A program made the position numbers and the translations under genes. The notes beneath the pieces were generated by a model that saw only the letters and a list, made by a program, of their open reading frames with translations, was not told the origin of the DNA and ran no database searches. Below, in pieces: positions 6,376-7,971 of a stretch of DNA of 7,971 nt. Origin of the DNA: JADKIH01 sp031411835 (GTDB lineage: Bacteria; Bacteroidota; Bacteroidia; AKYH767-A; 2013-40CM-41-45); the NCBI GenBank assembly GCA_031411835.1, contig JANOBV010000374.1, forward strand, positions 1 through 7,971, written 5' to 3'. Positions within the stretch are counted from its first letter, which is position 1, and every line of letters starts with the position of its first letter.

Positions 6376-7971
6376 ATGAATTCTTTATCGATTTTAAAAC
6401 AATACTTCGGGTTTGAGAAATTTCGTCCGATGCAGGAGGATATTATCAAGGCCGTTACTCGAGATAAAAAAGATTGCCTTGTGCTTATGCCTACGGGCGG
6501 CGGAAAATCGCTTTGCTATCAAGTACCGGCTTTGATGATGACGGGAATTACTGTTGTCATTTCTCCACTCATTGCATTGATGAAAGATCAAGTGGATGCA
6601 TTACGACTCAATGGTGTGAATGCTGCGTTTCTGAATTCATCGCAAGACAGTTACACACAAGATCAATTGATACAGGAAATAATTAGAGGCGATGTGAAAC
6701 TACTTTACATTGCACCCGAACGATTGAGTGCTTCGTCGGGCGATTTTTTTGGCTTCATGAAACGACTCAACATTTCATTGTTCGCTATCGATGAAGCGCA
6801 TTGTATATCACATTGGGGACATGATTTTCGTCCGGACTATTTAACACTGTCGAAATTAAAATCAAACTTTCCCGATGTTCCGGTGATCGCTCTTACTGCA
6901 ACGGCTGATGAGCTTACTCGGAAAGATATTCTCGAACGACTTCACCTCGACGATCCGAAAGTTTTTATTTCGAGTTTCAATAGAGCGAATATTCGTTATA
7001 CTGTCGAAGATAAAAACGATCACTTTAGCAAACTCACAGAATTTTTAGCTGCGCGAAAAGATGAAACGGGAATTATCTATTGTCTCTCGCGTGCTAACAC
7101 GGAAGATTATGCGGAGAAATTGTCTGAAGCAGGTTTCAGTGCTCAAGCTTATCATGCAGGACTCGATGCGAGCACACGCTCAGAGCGACAAGAAAAATTC
7201 AAACGTGACGAAACGAAGATCATAGTTGCGACCACTGCTTTCGGAATGGGAATCGATAAATCGAATGTGAGATTTGTTGTGCATACAAGCATGCCGAAAA
7301 ATATTGAAGGTTATTATCAGGAGACCGGTCGCGCCGGTCGTGATGGACTTCCTTCGCAAGCATTATTGTTTTACAGTGCAGGCGATCTAATGAAGTTGAA
7401 AAAATTCGCTTTCAATGAAACGAGTGCTGCACAGACGAAGATCATGATGCAGAAATTGGAACGTATGGCTGACTTCTGTTCATCGTATACTTGCAGAAGA
7501 AAATATCTGCTAAACTATTTCGACGAAGAATTCGAAGCGCCGTGCGGAAACTGTGATATTTGTCTTAATACAAAAGTTGCGGAAACGATCGATGCCACCA
7601 TAATCGCACAAAAAGCATTATCTGCTATCAGCAGACTGAAAGAAAAATTCGGTGCACTGTATGTGATCAATTTTCTGAAAGGCTCTACTACAGCAAAAAT
7701 TTACGACGAACATAAATATCTACCGACATTTGGAAGAGGAAGCGAATTTTCGTTAGAAGAATGGCGACATTATTTCAAACAACTACTCGACATGCATTTC
7801 ATAGAAAAATATGGCGAATACTCTGTTTTGAAAATTACAACAAAAGGAAAAAGTGTTCTCTTCAACGATGAGAAAGTTTTTCTTCATCCATTCAAATCGA
7901 AAAAAACTGCACGTACAGAACGTAAAGGGAAGTATGAAGAAGTTCCGGTGGACGATTACAACAAAGACCTG
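6376..7971 (+). CDS. recQ: ATP-dependent DNA helicase RecQ (3' end outside window)
   Basis: The frame is open from ATG 6376 to the window end, giving 532 residues with no stop. RecQ unwinds DNA in the 3'-5' direction and acts in recombination and repair of stalled forks. All helicase motifs are visible: motif 0 FGFEKFRPMQ (12-21); motif I PTGGGKS with K44; Ia VISPLIALMKDQ; motif II DEAH (139-142) continuing CISHWGHDFRPDY; III LTATA; IV GIIYCLSR; V VATTAFGMGIDK; VI QETGRAGRDG (315-324) with the arginine finger. The zinc site is C373-x16-C390-x2-C393-x2-C396, the spacing of E. coli RecQ. A winged-helix RQC domain follows (about 410-510). Any HRDC domain would lie beyond the window. The start is chosen because it places motif 0 near residue 12, as in the family; no Shine-Dalgarno sequence precedes it. 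It looks intact and functional. No tie to the secreted-protein block is evident. Confidence 0.97.
   Translation, partial: MNSLSILKQYFGFEKFRPMQEDIIKAVTRDKKDCLVLMPTGGGKSLCYQVPALMMTGITVVISPLIALMKDQVDALRLNGVNAAFLNSSQDSYTQDQLIQEIIRGDVKLLYIAPERLSASSGDFFGFMKRLNISLFAIDEAHCISHWGHDFRPDYLTLSKLKSNFPDVPVIALTATADELTRKDILERLHLDDPKVFISSFNRANIRYTVEDKNDHFSKLTEFLAARKDETGIIYCLSRANTEDYAEKLSEAGFSAQAYHAGLDASTRSERQEKFKRDETKIIVATTAFGMGIDKSNVRFVVHTSMPKNIEGYYQETGRAGRDGLPSQALLFYSAGDLMKLKKFAFNETSAAQTKIMMQKLERMADFCSSYTCRRKYLLNYFDEEFEAPCGNCDICLNTKVAETIDATIIAQKALSAISRLKEKFGALYVINFLKGSTTAKIYDEHKYLPTFGRGSEFSLEEWRHYFKQLLDMHFIEKYGEYSVLKITTKGKSVLFNDEKVFLHPFKSKKTARTERKGKYEEVPVDDYNKDL

Noticed and set aside
6394..6686. Short frames on both strands over the start of recQ
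   Set aside because: They overlap the strongly conserved helicase motifs 0, I and Ia of recQ in other frames and resemble no protein family.

Overview
The window looks like a piece of an AT-rich Bacteroidota chromosome. Several independent signs agree: two secreted proteins end in type IX secretion (T9SS) type A sorting domains, a family largely confined to this phylum; a bacterial GH3-type adenylating enzyme of the Bacteroidota kind is present; start codons lack clear Shine-Dalgarno sequences; and promoter-like sites resemble the TTTG / TAnnTTTG pattern of the phylum. I cannot name a genus. All genes lie on the + strand.

Layout. (1) 1-763: the C-terminal half of a GH3 auxin-responsive promoter family protein, cut by the window start. 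(2) 764-1202: non-coding, with an AT-rich hairpin and a first inverted pair of a REP-like palindromic element. (3) 1203-3224: a 673-residue secreted protein with a beta-propeller-like N-terminal part, an EF-hand/dockerin-like loop, a cohesin-like beta-sandwich and a T9SS sorting domain. (4) 3285-5345: a 686-residue secreted protein with a propeller-like N-terminal part, an M23 (LytM) metallopeptidase domain with all expected metal ligands, a beta-sandwich region and a T9SS sorting domain. It starts 60 bases after gene 3 and may share its transcript. (5) 5444-5947: a small ORF6N-domain protein with its own promoter-like region and a palindrome placed over the putative -33 box. (6) 5948-6375: non-coding, with a second inverted pair of the same REP-like element and a run of 11 C. 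(7) 6376 to the window end: RecQ DNA helicase, cut by the window end.

How the parts fit. GH3 and RecQ are ordinary cellular genes. The block between them (two surface or secreted proteins and an ORF6N protein) has a more accessory character and is bracketed by the REP-like pairs. I see no defence island, prophage, CRISPR array, RNA gene or transposase. The least ordinary features are the four-copy REP-like family, the secreted propeller-M23 protein, the dockerin-like plus cohesin-like combination in one protein, and the possible autoregulatory palindromes of the ORF6N gene. Nothing here amounts to a clearly new system.
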